The notes under the pieces: model-generated | What the model was told of the DNA's origin: nothing | Databases searched by the model: none | What the model saw: only the letters and a program-made list of their open reading frames with translations | Shown here: piece by piece, positions 44,398 through 52,806 of the stretch | Layout: the number at the start of each line of letters is the position of its first letter | Position numbering within the stretch: position 1 is the stretch's first letter | Program-made: the position numbers and the translations under genes | Assembly (NCBI RefSeq): GCF_001742165.1 | Contig: NZ_CP016443.1 | Location: 868,001-932,000, forward strand | Length of the DNA stretch: 64,000 nt | Reading direction: 5' to 3' | From: Burkholderia stabilis | GTDB lineage: Bacteria > Pseudomonadota > Gammaproteobacteria > Burkholderiales > Burkholderiaceae

Positions 44398-45294
44398 TCA
44401 GTACTGTGCCTGGTCGGTCGGATTCCTGAACAGCTGCTTCATCTCCGCCGACAGCGGATAGCCGAGACTCACGCCCTTCGGCGGAATCGGCTGCGTGAAC
44501 CACTGGTTGTAGAGCTTCTCGGCCGCGCCCGACGTCTGCATCTTCGCGATCACTCCGTCGACGACATGCTTGAACGCCGGATCGTCCCTGCGCATCATGC
44601 ACGCGTAATTTTCGTGGACGAGCGGCGTGCCCGTCACCGTGTACGCGCCCGGGTTGCGGTCCTTCGCGATCTCGCCGTACAGCAGCGGCTCGTCCATCAC
44701 GAACGCGACCGCGCGCCCGGTCGTGACGTTCATGAACGCTTCGGCGTGGTCCTTTGCGCTGATGATCGTCATGTTCATCGCCTTCTCTTCGTTGAGCTTG
44801 CGCAGCAGGCGTTCGTCGGACGTGCCGGCCGTCGTCGCGACCGTCTTGCCGGCCAGGTCAGAGAAGTCCTTCACGCCCGAATCCTTGCGCGTGCTGAAGC
44901 GGATGCCGTACAGAAAGATGCTGTTCGAGAACGCGGCCTGCTTCTGCCGTTCGAGCGTGTTCGTCGTCGATCCGCACTCGAAATCGATCGTCCCGTTCTG
45001 CAGCAGCGGAATCCGGTTCTGCGACGTGATCGGGATTTCCTTCACCGCGAGGTTCGGCAGGCTCAGCTCCGTTTTCAGCTGGTCGATGATGCGCGACGCG
45101 ATGTCCCGCGAATAGCCGATGTTCTTCTGCTGGTTGTCCGAATACGAGAACGGCACCGACGATTCGCGAATGCCGAGCGACACGATGCCCGTGTCCTTGA
45201 TCTTCTTCAGCGTGCCGGTGAGGGCCTGCGCGTGCGCGGCGCTTGCCAGCGCGCAGGACAGCGCGACAGCCAGCCAACGGAAGCGGCGATCCAT
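44398..45294 (-). CDS. Glutamate/aspartate-type ABC transporter binding protein (orphan), 298 aa
   Basis: Periplasmic receptor of the GltI group. The signal peptide is WLAVALSCALASAAHAQA. TGTLKKIKDTGIVSLGIRES and VPFSYSDNQQKNIGYSRDIA are typical, as are PLLQNGTIDFECGSTTNT and a C-terminal NQWFTQPIPPKG. No gltJKL permease or ATPase genes lie nearby, so it must work with a distant transporter or act alone. Confidence 0.92.
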   Translation of the reverse strand: MDRRFRWLAVALSCALASAAHAQALTGTLKKIKDTGIVSLGIRESSVPFSYSDNQQKNIGYSRDIASRIIDQLKTELSLPNLAVKEIPITSQNRIPLLQNGTIDFECGSTTNTLERQKQAAFSNSIFLYGIRFSTRKDSGVKDFSDLAGKTVATTAGTSDERLLRKLNEEKAMNMTIISAKDHAEAFMNVTTGRAVAFVMDEPLLYGEIAKDRNPGAYTVTGTPLVHENYACMMRRDDPAFKHVVDGVIAKMQTSGAAEKLYNQWFTQPIPPKGVSLGYPLSAEMKQLFRNPTDQAQY

Positions 45295-45716
45295 GCTTTT
45301 CTCCTGACGAAACGTTGATCGAATCGCGATCGTACGCCCGACAAAATTCGCGTCGCATCAGGGAAAGCGTAAACAACCTTCCATCGCGTCCGGGCCGCCC
45401 GGCCCGTTTTCCGTACCGCGCAAACCGGCTCGCGCCGCGCATTTCGCCCGACCGGCCGCGTGCGGGCGCGAACCTGTCTTTTGGGTCACGCGTTCCAAAC
45501 ATGCGTTCGTGCCGCAACGCCGCAACGTAATCGTTTGCGCCGCCCCCCGTTTTTCTCGCGAAACGTACTCAAGAAGCCGCCGCGCTGGCCGTTACCCAGT
45601 GCATGGCGCGTCGCAGCAACCCTGCCGCGGCCGCCAGACAAAAACGACAAGGTCCGGGTTCGCCGGACCAGCGCCACCGCCGGCACGACGGTTATCTACG
45701 AGGATCGAGTTTCAAC
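45295..45716. other. Intergenic region, divergent promoters presumed
   Basis: About 420 bp between the divergent binding-protein and subtilisin genes. No convincing gene or RNA was seen. It should contain both promoters. GATCGAATCGCGATCG (45317-45332) is a partial palindrome close to the binding-protein start. Confidence 0.5.
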
Positions 45717-47372
45717 ATGAGAGCCAAACGTTTCAATTTCGCGCTGGCGCGCTCCGCACATGCGCGCATGCTCGTCGGCGTGCTGTCCGCCGCCGCCCTC
45801 CTGCCCCTGTCCGGCTGTGGTGGCGGAGGCGGCGGCGACGGCAGCAACCCGTCTTCCTCCAACAACGCCCCGGCGCCGACACCGGCCCCGTCCCCGTCCC
45901 CCAACCCCACGAACCCGCCCGCCTCGTCCGGCAGCAACGCGTGCGCGACGCAGCAGGCCGCCGTGCAGATGGCCGCGCAGACCGCGCCGGCCGAAGCGCC
46001 GGTCGATCACCTGATCGTCAAGCTGAAGACGCTGACCGCCGCACGGGCGATGGCAACCATCGACAACGGGACGCGGCTCGACGCGGTGATCCAGCGCTCG
46101 ATGACGCGCTGGACCGCACCGGTGGCCGGCAGCGCACGCGCCTATGCCAGCTCGGTTGCGCAAGCGCCGCTGAACGTGCAGGTCGAACGGACGATCTCGA
46201 ACGGCGCGGCCGTGCTGTCGCTCGGCCAGCGCATCGCGGCCACCGACGCGACCGCGCTCGCGCAGGCGTTCGCGGCCGATGCCGACGTCGACTACGCGGA
46301 ACCGGATCACCCGATGCAGATCCGCGACACGCCGAGCGACCCGCTGTACAGCCAGCAGTGGAACCTGTCCGACCCGACGGCCGGTATCGACCTGCCGCTC
46401 GCCTGGAACACCACCAAGGGTTCGCCGACCGTCGTCACGGCCGTGCTCGACACCGGCTACCGGCCGCATGCGGATCTCGTCGGCAACCTGACGCTGCAGG
46501 GCTACAGCTTCATCAGCAACGTCAACACCAGCAACAACGGCCTGACGCGCGGCCCGGATGCGAGCGATCCCGGCGACTGGGTCACGCAGCAGGAACTCGA
46601 CAATGCAAGCGGCCCGTACTATCACTGCGCGAGCGAACCGAGCAACAGCAGCTGGCACGGCACGCGCGTGATGGGCGTGATCGGCGCGACCGCCAACAAC
46701 GGCATCGGCGTCGCGGGCGTATCGTGGCTCGGCCGGATCCTGCCGGTGCGCGTACTCGGCAAGTGCGGCGGCGTGACGAGCGACATCGCCGACGGGATGC
46801 GCTGGGCAGCCGGCATCCCGGTAAACGGCGTGCCGAACAACCCCAACCCCGCGAAGGTCATCAACCTGAGCCTCGGCGGCGTCGGCGCATGCAGCACGAC
46901 GTTCCAGCAGGCGATCGACGACGTGACCGCGAAGGGCGTGACCGTCGTGGTCGCGGCCGGCAACGACGGTCTGTCGACCGGGCTCGACCAGCCCGCGAAC
47001 TGCCGCGGCGTGATCAGCGTCGGCGCGACCGACGCAACGGGCCGCCGCGCATCGTTCAGCAACTTCGGCGCCGATGTCACGCTGAGCGCGCCGGGCGTCA
47101 ACATCCTGTCGACGTCGAACACCGGCACGACGACGCCGGGCTCGGACACCTACGGCCTCGCGAACGGCACGAGCCTCGCGACGCCGCAGGTCACGGGCGT
47201 CGCCGCACTGATGCTCTCGGTGAACGGCAACCTCACCCCCGCGCAGATCCAGCAGAAGCTGCAAGGCGGCGCACGCACGACCAAGCTGGCGGCCGGCACG
47301 TCGTGCACCGCGATGCCGGCAGGCTCGGGCATCGTCGACGCGGGAGCCGCCGTCGCGGCCGCCAACCAGTAA
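45717..47372 (+). CDS. Subtilisin-like (S8) serine protease lipoprotein, 551 aa
   Basis: Secreted or surface-anchored protease. The N-terminus has a lipobox LSGC (C34) followed by six glycines and a Ser/Pro-rich linker (residues 41-75). A propeptide runs to about 205. The catalytic triad is D245 (VVTAVLDTGYRPHAD), H314 (SSWHGTRVMGVIGA) and S486 (NGTSLATPQVTGVAAL). The oxyanion Asn is in VVAAGNDG. C-terminal cysteines may form a disulfide. The start MRAKRFNFALARS is chosen because the upstream extension lacks signal character. A strong terminator follows. Confidence 0.95.
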   Translation: MRAKRFNFALARSAHARMLVGVLSAAALLPLSGCGGGGGGDGSNPSSSNNAPAPTPAPSPSPNPTNPPASSGSNACATQQAAVQMAAQTAPAEAPVDHLIVKLKTLTAARAMATIDNGTRLDAVIQRSMTRWTAPVAGSARAYASSVAQAPLNVQVERTISNGAAVLSLGQRIAATDATALAQAFAADADVDYAEPDHPMQIRDTPSDPLYSQQWNLSDPTAGIDLPLAWNTTKGSPTVVTAVLDTGYRPHADLVGNLTLQGYSFISNVNTSNNGLTRGPDASDPGDWVTQQELDNASGPYYHCASEPSNSSWHGTRVMGVIGATANNGIGVAGVSWLGRILPVRVLGKCGGVTSDIADGMRWAAGIPVNGVPNNPNPAKVINLSLGGVGACSTTFQQAIDDVTAKGVTVVVAAGNDGLSTGLDQPANCRGVISVGATDATGRRASFSNFGADVTLSAPGVNILSTSNTGTTTPGSDTYGLANGTSLATPQVTGVAALMLSVNGNLTPAQIQQKLQGGARTTKLAAGTSCTAMPAGSGIVDAGAAVAAANQ

Positions 47373-47393
47373 CCGGCGCCCTGCTTCGACACG

Positions 47394-47434
47394 GCCGCGC
47401 GCATGCCGACATGGCATGCGCGCGGCTCGTTTTT
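47394..47434 (+). terminator. Strong intrinsic terminator after the subtilisin gene
   Basis: Perfect 14-bp stem GCCGCGCGCATGCC / GGCATGCGCGCGGC with loop GACAT, followed by TCGTTTTT. It isolates the protease gene from the mgtA leader downstream. Confidence 0.93.
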
Positions 47435-47508
47435 CGGCGCGCCGGCGCTCGCGTTACGGTCCACGCATCGGCCCGGTTACGTTTCGCACGAAACGCCTGA
47501 CAAAAGGG

Positions 47509-47538
47509 TTGACGCTTCGCACGACGAGCCATTACCAT
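47509..47538 (+). promoter_or_regulatory. Candidate promoter of the mgtA leader
   Basis: TTGACG (47509-47514), 18-bp spacer, TACCAT (47533-47538; 4 of 6 to consensus). It lies just upstream of the Cys-rich short frame. Confidence 0.5.
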
Positions 47539-47567
47539 CGGCCCCGTCTAATTACATGGAGTGTTCT

Positions 47568-47621
47568 GTGAACACCGATGCGAGTTGTAGTTGGTGCTCG
47601 ACCAACTTGACTGCTGCCTGA
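47568..47621 (+). CDS. Candidate Cys-containing mgtA leader peptide, 17 aa (GTG start)
   Basis: Reads MNTDASCSWCSTNLTAA from a GTG preceded by GGAG at a 6-base spacing. An ATG 12 bp upstream (47556) gives MECSVNTDASCSWCSTNLTA plus A but has no ribosome site. The peptide is the first open frame of a roughly 540-nt leader ahead of mgtA. A hairpin follows 26 bp after its stop. Confidence 0.5.
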   Translation: MNTDASCSWCSTNLTAA

Positions 47622-47647
47622 GGAAAACGCGCAGAGCCTCGTCTTCT

Positions 47648-47716
47648 GCCGCATCCCGGGAAGCAGGATGCGGCGTCCTTCCGGCCTGACTGGCCAGATT
47701 CCCCGCCGAATTTTTT
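47648..47716 (+). promoter_or_regulatory. Structured mgtA leader RNA (hairpins plus U-run)
   Basis: A 9-bp stem GCCGCATCC / GGATGCGGC (47648-47656 and 47666-47674, 9-base loop), then GGCC-TGACT-GGCC, then a weak AGATTC/GAATTT stem ending in TTTTTT (47711-47716). This could act as a conditional terminator between the leader peptide and mgtA. Confidence 0.5.
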
Positions 47717-47880
47717 GAATGTGCCGAATGCACGCGACGCGTCGTCGCGCGCGTGCGTTCGTGTTGCGCGCAGCGCCAGCCGCGTGCATTCCCCGTTCGC
47801 GTGCCGTCCGGCCGCGCGCCTTCGTGCGTGCGCGGCCGCCGATCGCCCGTGCCGACTATCCGCTACCGACAGGAGTGCAG

Positions 47881-48039
47881 ATGAACTCAGACGACAGTAG
47901 TCGATTACCGCTCGCCGGTGCGACGCTGCGCATCGACCGTCCGACCGCACCCTGCGCGCCGGCGAGCGTTCCCGCCTTCACCGATCCACAGCCGATCGCG
48001 CCAGACGCGACGCGGCGGGGAGCGCTCGTGCGTCGATAA
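47881..48039 (+). CDS. Pro-rich small ORF upstream of mgtA, 52 aa
   Basis: Starts MNSDDSSRLPLAGATLRIDR after a good ribosome site (ACAGGAGTGCAG). It holds eight prolines over its middle part and opens with codons rare in this genome (TCA, AGT, AGT, CGA, TTA). It ends 47 bp before mgtA. It may be a translation-sensing leader, like the Pro-containing mgtL leader of Salmonella in principle only, since there is no sequence similarity. Confidence 0.5.
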   Translation: MNSDDSSRLPLAGATLRIDRPTAPCAPASVPAFTDPQPIAPDATRRGALVRR

Positions 48040-48086
48040 CGTCACGGTCGCTCCCCGCCCGCCGCCCCGTGCGCAAGGAGCGACTC

Positions 48087-50849
48087 ATGACACAACGAAA
48101 TACATCGCAAAAGAAACAGCGCGGCTTCATCAACGCCGGCGCCAGCCAGCAGAACGAACCGCGCATCATGCGCGCCGCGCAGGAAGCGGCCCGCCCGCTC
48201 GAAGACACGCTGAAGACACTGCACTCCAGCACGCGCGGCCTCACCTACGACCAGGCCGCCGACCGCCTGCAGCACTACGGCCCGAACGAAATCGCGCACG
48301 ACAAGCCGCCGCACTGGACCCGCCAGCTGCTGCTGTCGTTCCACAACCCGTTCGTCTACGTGCTGCTGGTGCTGGCCGCCATCAGCTTCTTCACCGACGT
48401 CTACTTCGCGGCGCCCGACGATCGCGACTATGTCGGCATGACGATCCTGCTGACGATGGTCACGATCAGCGCGCTGCTGCGCTTCGTGCAGGAATTCCGT
48501 TCGCTACGCGCGGCCGAAAAACTCAAGGCGATGGTCCGCACGACGGCCACCGTGCAACGCGCGGTGACCGACACGGCCGAACCCTCGCGCCGCGAAGTGC
48601 CGATGCGCGACGTCGTGGCCGGCGACATCGTGCACCTGTCGGCCGGCGACATGATCCCCGCCGACGTGCGCCTGATCGCGTCGCGCGACCTGTTCATCAG
48701 CCAGGCCGTGCTGACCGGTGAGGCGCTGCCCGTCGAGAAGTACGACACGCTCGGGGCGGTGGCCGGCAAATCCGCGAACACGCGCGCGGCCAGCGCGGCG
48801 AACGATGCTTCCGCATCGCTGCTTGATCTCGAGAACGTGTGCTTCATGGGCACCAACGTCGTCAGCGGCACGGCGACGGCCGTGGTCGTCGCGACCGGCG
48901 AAGACACGTACTTCGGTTCGCTCGCACGCAACGTCGTGAGCCACAAGCGCATCGAGACGAGCTTCGACCGCGGCGTCGCGAGCGTGAGCTGGCTGCTGAT
49001 CAAGTTCATGTTCGTGATGGTGCCGATCGTGTTCATGATCAACGGGCTGACCAAGGGCGACTGGCTGAGCGCGCTCACGTTCGCGCTCGCGGTGGCCGTG
49101 GGTCTCACGCCCGAGATGCTGCCGATGATCGTCAGCGCGAACCTCGCACGCGGCGCGATCGCGATGGCGCGCCGCAAGGTCGTCGTCAAGCGGCTGAACT
49201 CGGTGCAGAACTTCGGCGCGATGGACGTGCTGTGTACCGACAAGACCGGCACGCTCACGCAGGACAAGATCATCCTCGAACACCACCTCGACCTGTCCGG
49301 TCACAAAAACGAGGAAATCCTGCGGCTCGGCTGGCTGAACAGCTTCCACCAGAGCGGCCAGAAGAACCTGATCGACATCGCGGTCGTCGCGCGCGCCGAC
49401 GAGATCGGCGAACGCGTGAAACCGCAGGGCTACAAGAAGATCGACGAACTGCCGTTCGATTTCGTGCGGCGCCGCCTGTCGGTCGTCGTCGAGGATACGC
49501 GCGGCACGCACCTGCTGGTCTGCAAGGGCGCGGTCGAGGAAATGCTGGCCGTCTCCACGCACGTGCAGGATGAAGACGGCGTGCGCCCGCTCGACTTCGT
49601 CGCGCGCAAGCGGCTGCTCGAACAGGCCAACGCGTACAACGAGGACGGCTTCCGCGTGCTCGTGCTCGCGACGCGCACGATCCCGCGCGGCGAAGAACGC
49701 GAGCAGTACCGCACCACCGACGAACGCGATCTCGTCGTGCGCGGCTTCCTCACCTTCCTCGATCCGCCGAAGGAATCGGCCGCGCCGGCGCTCGCCGCGC
49801 TGCGCGAAAACGGCGTCGCGGTGAAGGTGCTGACGGGCGACAACCCGATCGTCACGATGAAGGTGTGCCGCCAGGTCGGCCTCGAACCCGGCAAGCCGAT
49901 CCTCGGCGCGGAAATCGAAGCGCTCGACGATGCGACGCTCGCGCAGGTGGTCGAACGCACGACCGTGTTCGCGAAGCTCACGCCGCTGCAGAAGGCGCGC
50001 ATCGTGAAGGCGCTGCAGGCGAACGGCCACACGGTCGGCTTCCTCGGCGACGGCATCAACGATGCGCCCGCGCTGCGCGACGCCGACGTCGGCATCTCGG
50101 TCGACAGCGGCGCCGACATCGCGAAGGAAACCGCCGACATCATCCTGCTCGAAAAGAGCCTGATGGTGCTCGAGGAAGGCGTGATCAAGGGCCGTGAGAC
50201 GTTCGGCAACATCCTCAAGTACCTGAACATGACCGCGAGCTCGAACTTCGGCAACGTGTTCTCGGTGCTCGTCGCCAGCGCGTTCCTGCCGTGGGAGCCC
50301 ATGCTTGCGACACAGCTGCTCGTGCTGAACCTGATCTACGACACGTCGCAGATGCTGCTGCCGTGGGACAAGATGGACCCCGAGTTCCTGAAGAAGCCGC
50401 GCAAGTGGGAAGCCGGCAACATCAGCCGCTTCATGCTGTGGGTCGGGCCGACGTCGTCGGTGTTCGACATCACGACCTACGTGCTGATGTGGACCGTGTT
50501 CGGCGCAGGCGCGATGTACCACCTGCACGGCGGTACGGGCGGCCAGATCGTGATGAACTCGGGCTGGTTCATCGAGAGCCTCGTGTCGCAAACGCTCGTC
50601 GTGCACCTGCTGCGCACGCAGAAGATCCCGTTCCTGCAGAGCACGGCCTCGCTGCCGGTGCTGCTGTCGACGTTCACCGCGATCGCGATCGGCTGCTGGC
50701 TGCCGTTCTCGCCGTTCGCCGACGCGATCGGCTTCATGCACCTGCCGGGCACCTACTGGCTGTGGCTCGCGGCGACGATGGTTGGCTACATCCTGCTCGC
50801 GCAGATCGTCAAGACGATCTACGTGCGCCGCTACAAGCAGTGGTTCTGA
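48087..50849 (+). CDS. mgtA: Mg2+-importing P-type ATPase MgtA, 920 aa
   Basis: Type IIIB P-type ATPase that imports Mg2+ at low external magnesium. The phosphorylated Asp is D385 in VLCTDKTGTLTQDKI. TGEALP (210-215) is the actuator motif, TPEMLP (341-346) the helix-4 ion site, and GDGINDAPALRDADVGISVD the hinge. ASSNFGNVFSVLVASAFLPW is typical of MgtA/MgtB. Ribosome site AAGGAGCGACTC before MTQRNTSQ. It follows a long structured leader with two short frames and is closed by a clear terminator. Confidence 0.97.
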   Translation: MTQRNTSQKKQRGFINAGASQQNEPRIMRAAQEAARPLEDTLKTLHSSTRGLTYDQAADRLQHYGPNEIAHDKPPHWTRQLLLSFHNPFVYVLLVLAAISFFTDVYFAAPDDRDYVGMTILLTMVTISALLRFVQEFRSLRAAEKLKAMVRTTATVQRAVTDTAEPSRREVPMRDVVAGDIVHLSAGDMIPADVRLIASRDLFISQAVLTGEALPVEKYDTLGAVAGKSANTRAASAANDASASLLDLENVCFMGTNVVSGTATAVVVATGEDTYFGSLARNVVSHKRIETSFDRGVASVSWLLIKFMFVMVPIVFMINGLTKGDWLSALTFALAVAVGLTPEMLPMIVSANLARGAIAMARRKVVVKRLNSVQNFGAMDVLCTDKTGTLTQDKIILEHHLDLSGHKNEEILRLGWLNSFHQSGQKNLIDIAVVARADEIGERVKPQGYKKIDELPFDFVRRRLSVVVEDTRGTHLLVCKGAVEEMLAVSTHVQDEDGVRPLDFVARKRLLEQANAYNEDGFRVLVLATRTIPRGEEREQYRTTDERDLVVRGFLTFLDPPKESAAPALAALRENGVAVKVLTGDNPIVTMKVCRQVGLEPGKPILGAEIEALDDATLAQVVERTTVFAKLTPLQKARIVKALQANGHTVGFLGDGINDAPALRDADVGISVDSGADIAKETADIILLEKSLMVLEEGVIKGRETFGNILKYLNMTASSNFGNVFSVLVASAFLPWEPMLATQLLVLNLIYDTSQMLLPWDKMDPEFLKKPRKWEAGNISRFMLWVGPTSSVFDITTYVLMWTVFGAGAMYHLHGGTGGQIVMNSGWFIESLVSQTLVVHLLRTQKIPFLQSTASLPVLLSTFTAIAIGCWLPFSPFADAIGFMHLPGTYWLWLAATMVGYILLAQIVKTIYVRRYKQWF

Positions 50850-50965
50850 TGTCCGTCGGCCCGCGCGACGTGCGCGGGCGGAACGTCCGGCTCTGCCGAT
50901 ATTCGGTGAGGGCCGTGACGGCGCCGTGGTAATGCACGGCGCCCCGCATGAACCGGAGCAATACG

Positions 50966-50994
50966 ACGGGCCGCATCAGCGGCCCGTTTTTCTT
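50966..50994 (+). terminator. Intrinsic terminator of mgtA
   Basis: 9-bp stem ACGGGCCGC / GCGGCCCGT with loop ATCA, followed by TTTTCTTT. It reaches the stop codon of the convergent winged-helix gene. Confidence 0.9.
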
Positions 50995-51279
50995 TCACCC
51001 GGCGTCGTTCGCGCCGAACAGTTGCGCACACACGGCTCGCCCTTCTTCGGTCAGCGCGGCGCTGCCGGTGCCGTCCTCGTTCAGCGTCGTCGTGCTGAGG
51101 CCCGCGCCGTCGAGCTGCGTCAGCACGCGGCGCAGCGTGCTCATCGGCAACTGCGTGCGTTTCGCGATCTTCGGCAGCGACCAGGTCTTGCCGGCCGGAT
51201 CGCTCGCAGCCTCGTTCAGCGTCGCGAGTGTCGCAACGAGTGCGGGATCGAGCGGGGATTCGTCGGATTCTGAAGTCAT
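50995..51279 (-). CDS. Small winged-helix protein, 94 aa
   Basis: A helix-turn-helix is visible: TWSLPKIAKRTQLPMSTLRR, then VLTQLDGAGLSTTTLNEDGT, the wing. This is an IclR/MarR-like DNA-binding domain without an effector domain. The start MTSESDESPLDPAL is chosen because the upstream frame has no ribosome site. It lies 66 bp after the LysR gene on the same strand, so it may be in its operon. Target unknown. Confidence 0.8.
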   Translation of the reverse strand: MTSESDESPLDPALVATLATLNEAASDPAGKTWSLPKIAKRTQLPMSTLRRVLTQLDGAGLSTTTLNEDGTGSAALTEEGRAVCAQLFGANDAG

Positions 51280-51345
51280 CGTTCGGGTACGTGAGCCGGC
51301 GCCGGACCGGCATTCAGGATGCAATCGCGAACACTATACGCCCGG

Positions 51346-52221
51346 TCACGCACCCTTGATCGCCGCACGCATGAACGACACGAAATGCGTCGTGACGGGA
51401 TCGTCTCGATCCGACAGCCATGCGAGCCCCACGCGCCACTTCGCATCCTTGCCGTCGAGCGGCAGCACCGTCGCGTCGCGCAGCAGGTACTGCGCACGCG
51501 ACGGGATGAATGCGACGCCGACGCCGGCCGCAACCGACGTCAGCACCGACTGCACATCCTCCGCCTGTTGCGTCACGTGCGGCACGAAGCGGCGCTCGAC
51601 GCACCAGCGGTCGATCTGCGCGGCCAGCCCCGGGCCGCGCGCGCGTTGCAGCGCGATGAAGCCGATCTCGTTGAGCACGTCGAGGTCGGCCGGCACGCGC
51701 TTGAAGCCGAGATGCGGCGGCACCGCGAGCGCGAGCCCTTCGTCGATCACCTTGAACGACGACAGCCCGTCGTCGGACGGCAGGCGCAGGAAACCGGCGT
51801 CGAGCTTGCCCGCGCGCAGCCGGCGCGTCCGCTCGGACGACGACAGGTCGCTCAGCGTGACGGCAATGCCCGGATTGCGGCGGCGAAATTCCGCGACGAG
51901 CTTCGGCACGAGCGTCAGCACCGACAGGCAGATGCCGAGCCGCAGATGGCCGCGCTGCCCGCTGGTCGCCTCCCGCGCACGCGCGAGGATCTCGTCGGCA
52001 TCGCGCACGAGCGCCTGCGCGTCGGGCAGGAAGCGCTCGCCGAACGGCGTCAGCTCCGCGCCGTGCCGCCCGCGCTCGAACAGCTTGCCGCCGAGGCTCG
52101 CCTCGAGCGCGCCGATCTGCTTGCTCAGTGCCGGCTGGCTCATGTGCAGCGCATCGGCCGCGCGGCTGAAATGACACAGCTCGGTGACAGTCAGGAACGT
52201 TCGCAGCAGTTTCAGTTCCAT
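51346..52221 (-). CDS. LysR-family regulator, 291 aa
   Basis: Starts MELKLLRTFLTVTELCHFSRA, of which MELKLLRTFLTV and the recognition helix MSQPALSKQIGALEASLGGK are diagnostic. The effector domain begins HLRLGICLSVLTLVPKLVAE. The upstream ATTCTT-CAA-AAGAAT palindrome (52219-52233) overlaps its own start codon and may mediate autorepression. It is divergent from a small unknown frame at 52273, so its target is unclear. Confidence 0.92.
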   Translation of the reverse strand: MELKLLRTFLTVTELCHFSRAADALHMSQPALSKQIGALEASLGGKLFERGRHGAELTPFGERFLPDAQALVRDADEILARAREATSGQRGHLRLGICLSVLTLVPKLVAEFRRRNPGIAVTLSDLSSSERTRRLRAGKLDAGFLRLPSDDGLSSFKVIDEGLALAVPPHLGFKRVPADLDVLNEIGFIALQRARGPGLAAQIDRWCVERRFVPHVTQQAEDVQSVLTSVAAGVGVAFIPSRAQYLLRDATVLPLDGKDAKWRVGLAWLSDRDDPVTTHFVSFMRAAIKGA

Positions 52222-52272
52222 TCTTCAAAAGAATCATATCGATCGAAACATTCATTTTACTGATCGAATGCA

Positions 52273-52551
52273 ATGACGTTCAATACGGACATGCCCTTCC
52301 CGGAATTCACTGTCATGTCTCCAGATCATGCGGCCGAGTGCGTCGCCGACCCGTCTTGCGATGCAGCGGTCGCGAACGAACCTGCCGCCGCGGTCGATGC
52401 GCGCGCACCGAAACGTCGCATCGAACGCACCGACGGACGCAGCCGCCGCTTTCGTTTCGGCGATGCGATCGAAGACGCGCCGCCGCGCGCCATGACGGGT
52501 TCGATCGCCATCAGTTTCGCGGTCGTGTCGCGGCGGAACTGGCCGCGCTGA
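52273..52551 (+). CDS. Hypothetical protein, 92 aa
   Basis: A GC3-rich frame with codon use like the neighbours, divergent from the LysR gene. It is hydrophilic, with an acidic and Cys-containing first half (VMSPDHAAECVADPSCDAA) and a basic second half (PKRRIERTDGRSRRFRFGDA). A second Met at 52315 is an alternative start. There is no clear ribosome site and no recognised family. An opposite-strand frame (52326-52616) is less convincing. Confidence 0.4.
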   Translation: MTFNTDMPFPEFTVMSPDHAAECVADPSCDAAVANEPAAAVDARAPKRRIERTDGRSRRFRFGDAIEDAPPRAMTGSIAISFAVVSRRNWPR

Positions 52552-52806
52552 ACGGCGGCGCCGGACAGCGACGCGGAACCCGCGCTGTCTCGAGGCATAG
52601 CGGCCCGGAACGGCACGCCTTGACGGTTCTCACCGCGCGTGCATCACTGATCGACAGCACAAGAACGACCGGAATCCCTCCGCATCACGCGTCATTGCAT
52701 TCGCTTCGATCGTCATCGTCGCGCGATCGACCTTATAATTTCCCGCACCCGCTGACCGACCATGGATTCCGCGCAGCCGCATCGCGCGTGAAAAGGAGAC
52801 TTTCGC

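Noticed and set aside
52326..52616. Reverse-strand 96-aa frame
   Set aside because: No ribosome site, and codon pattern is better on the forward frame at 52273.
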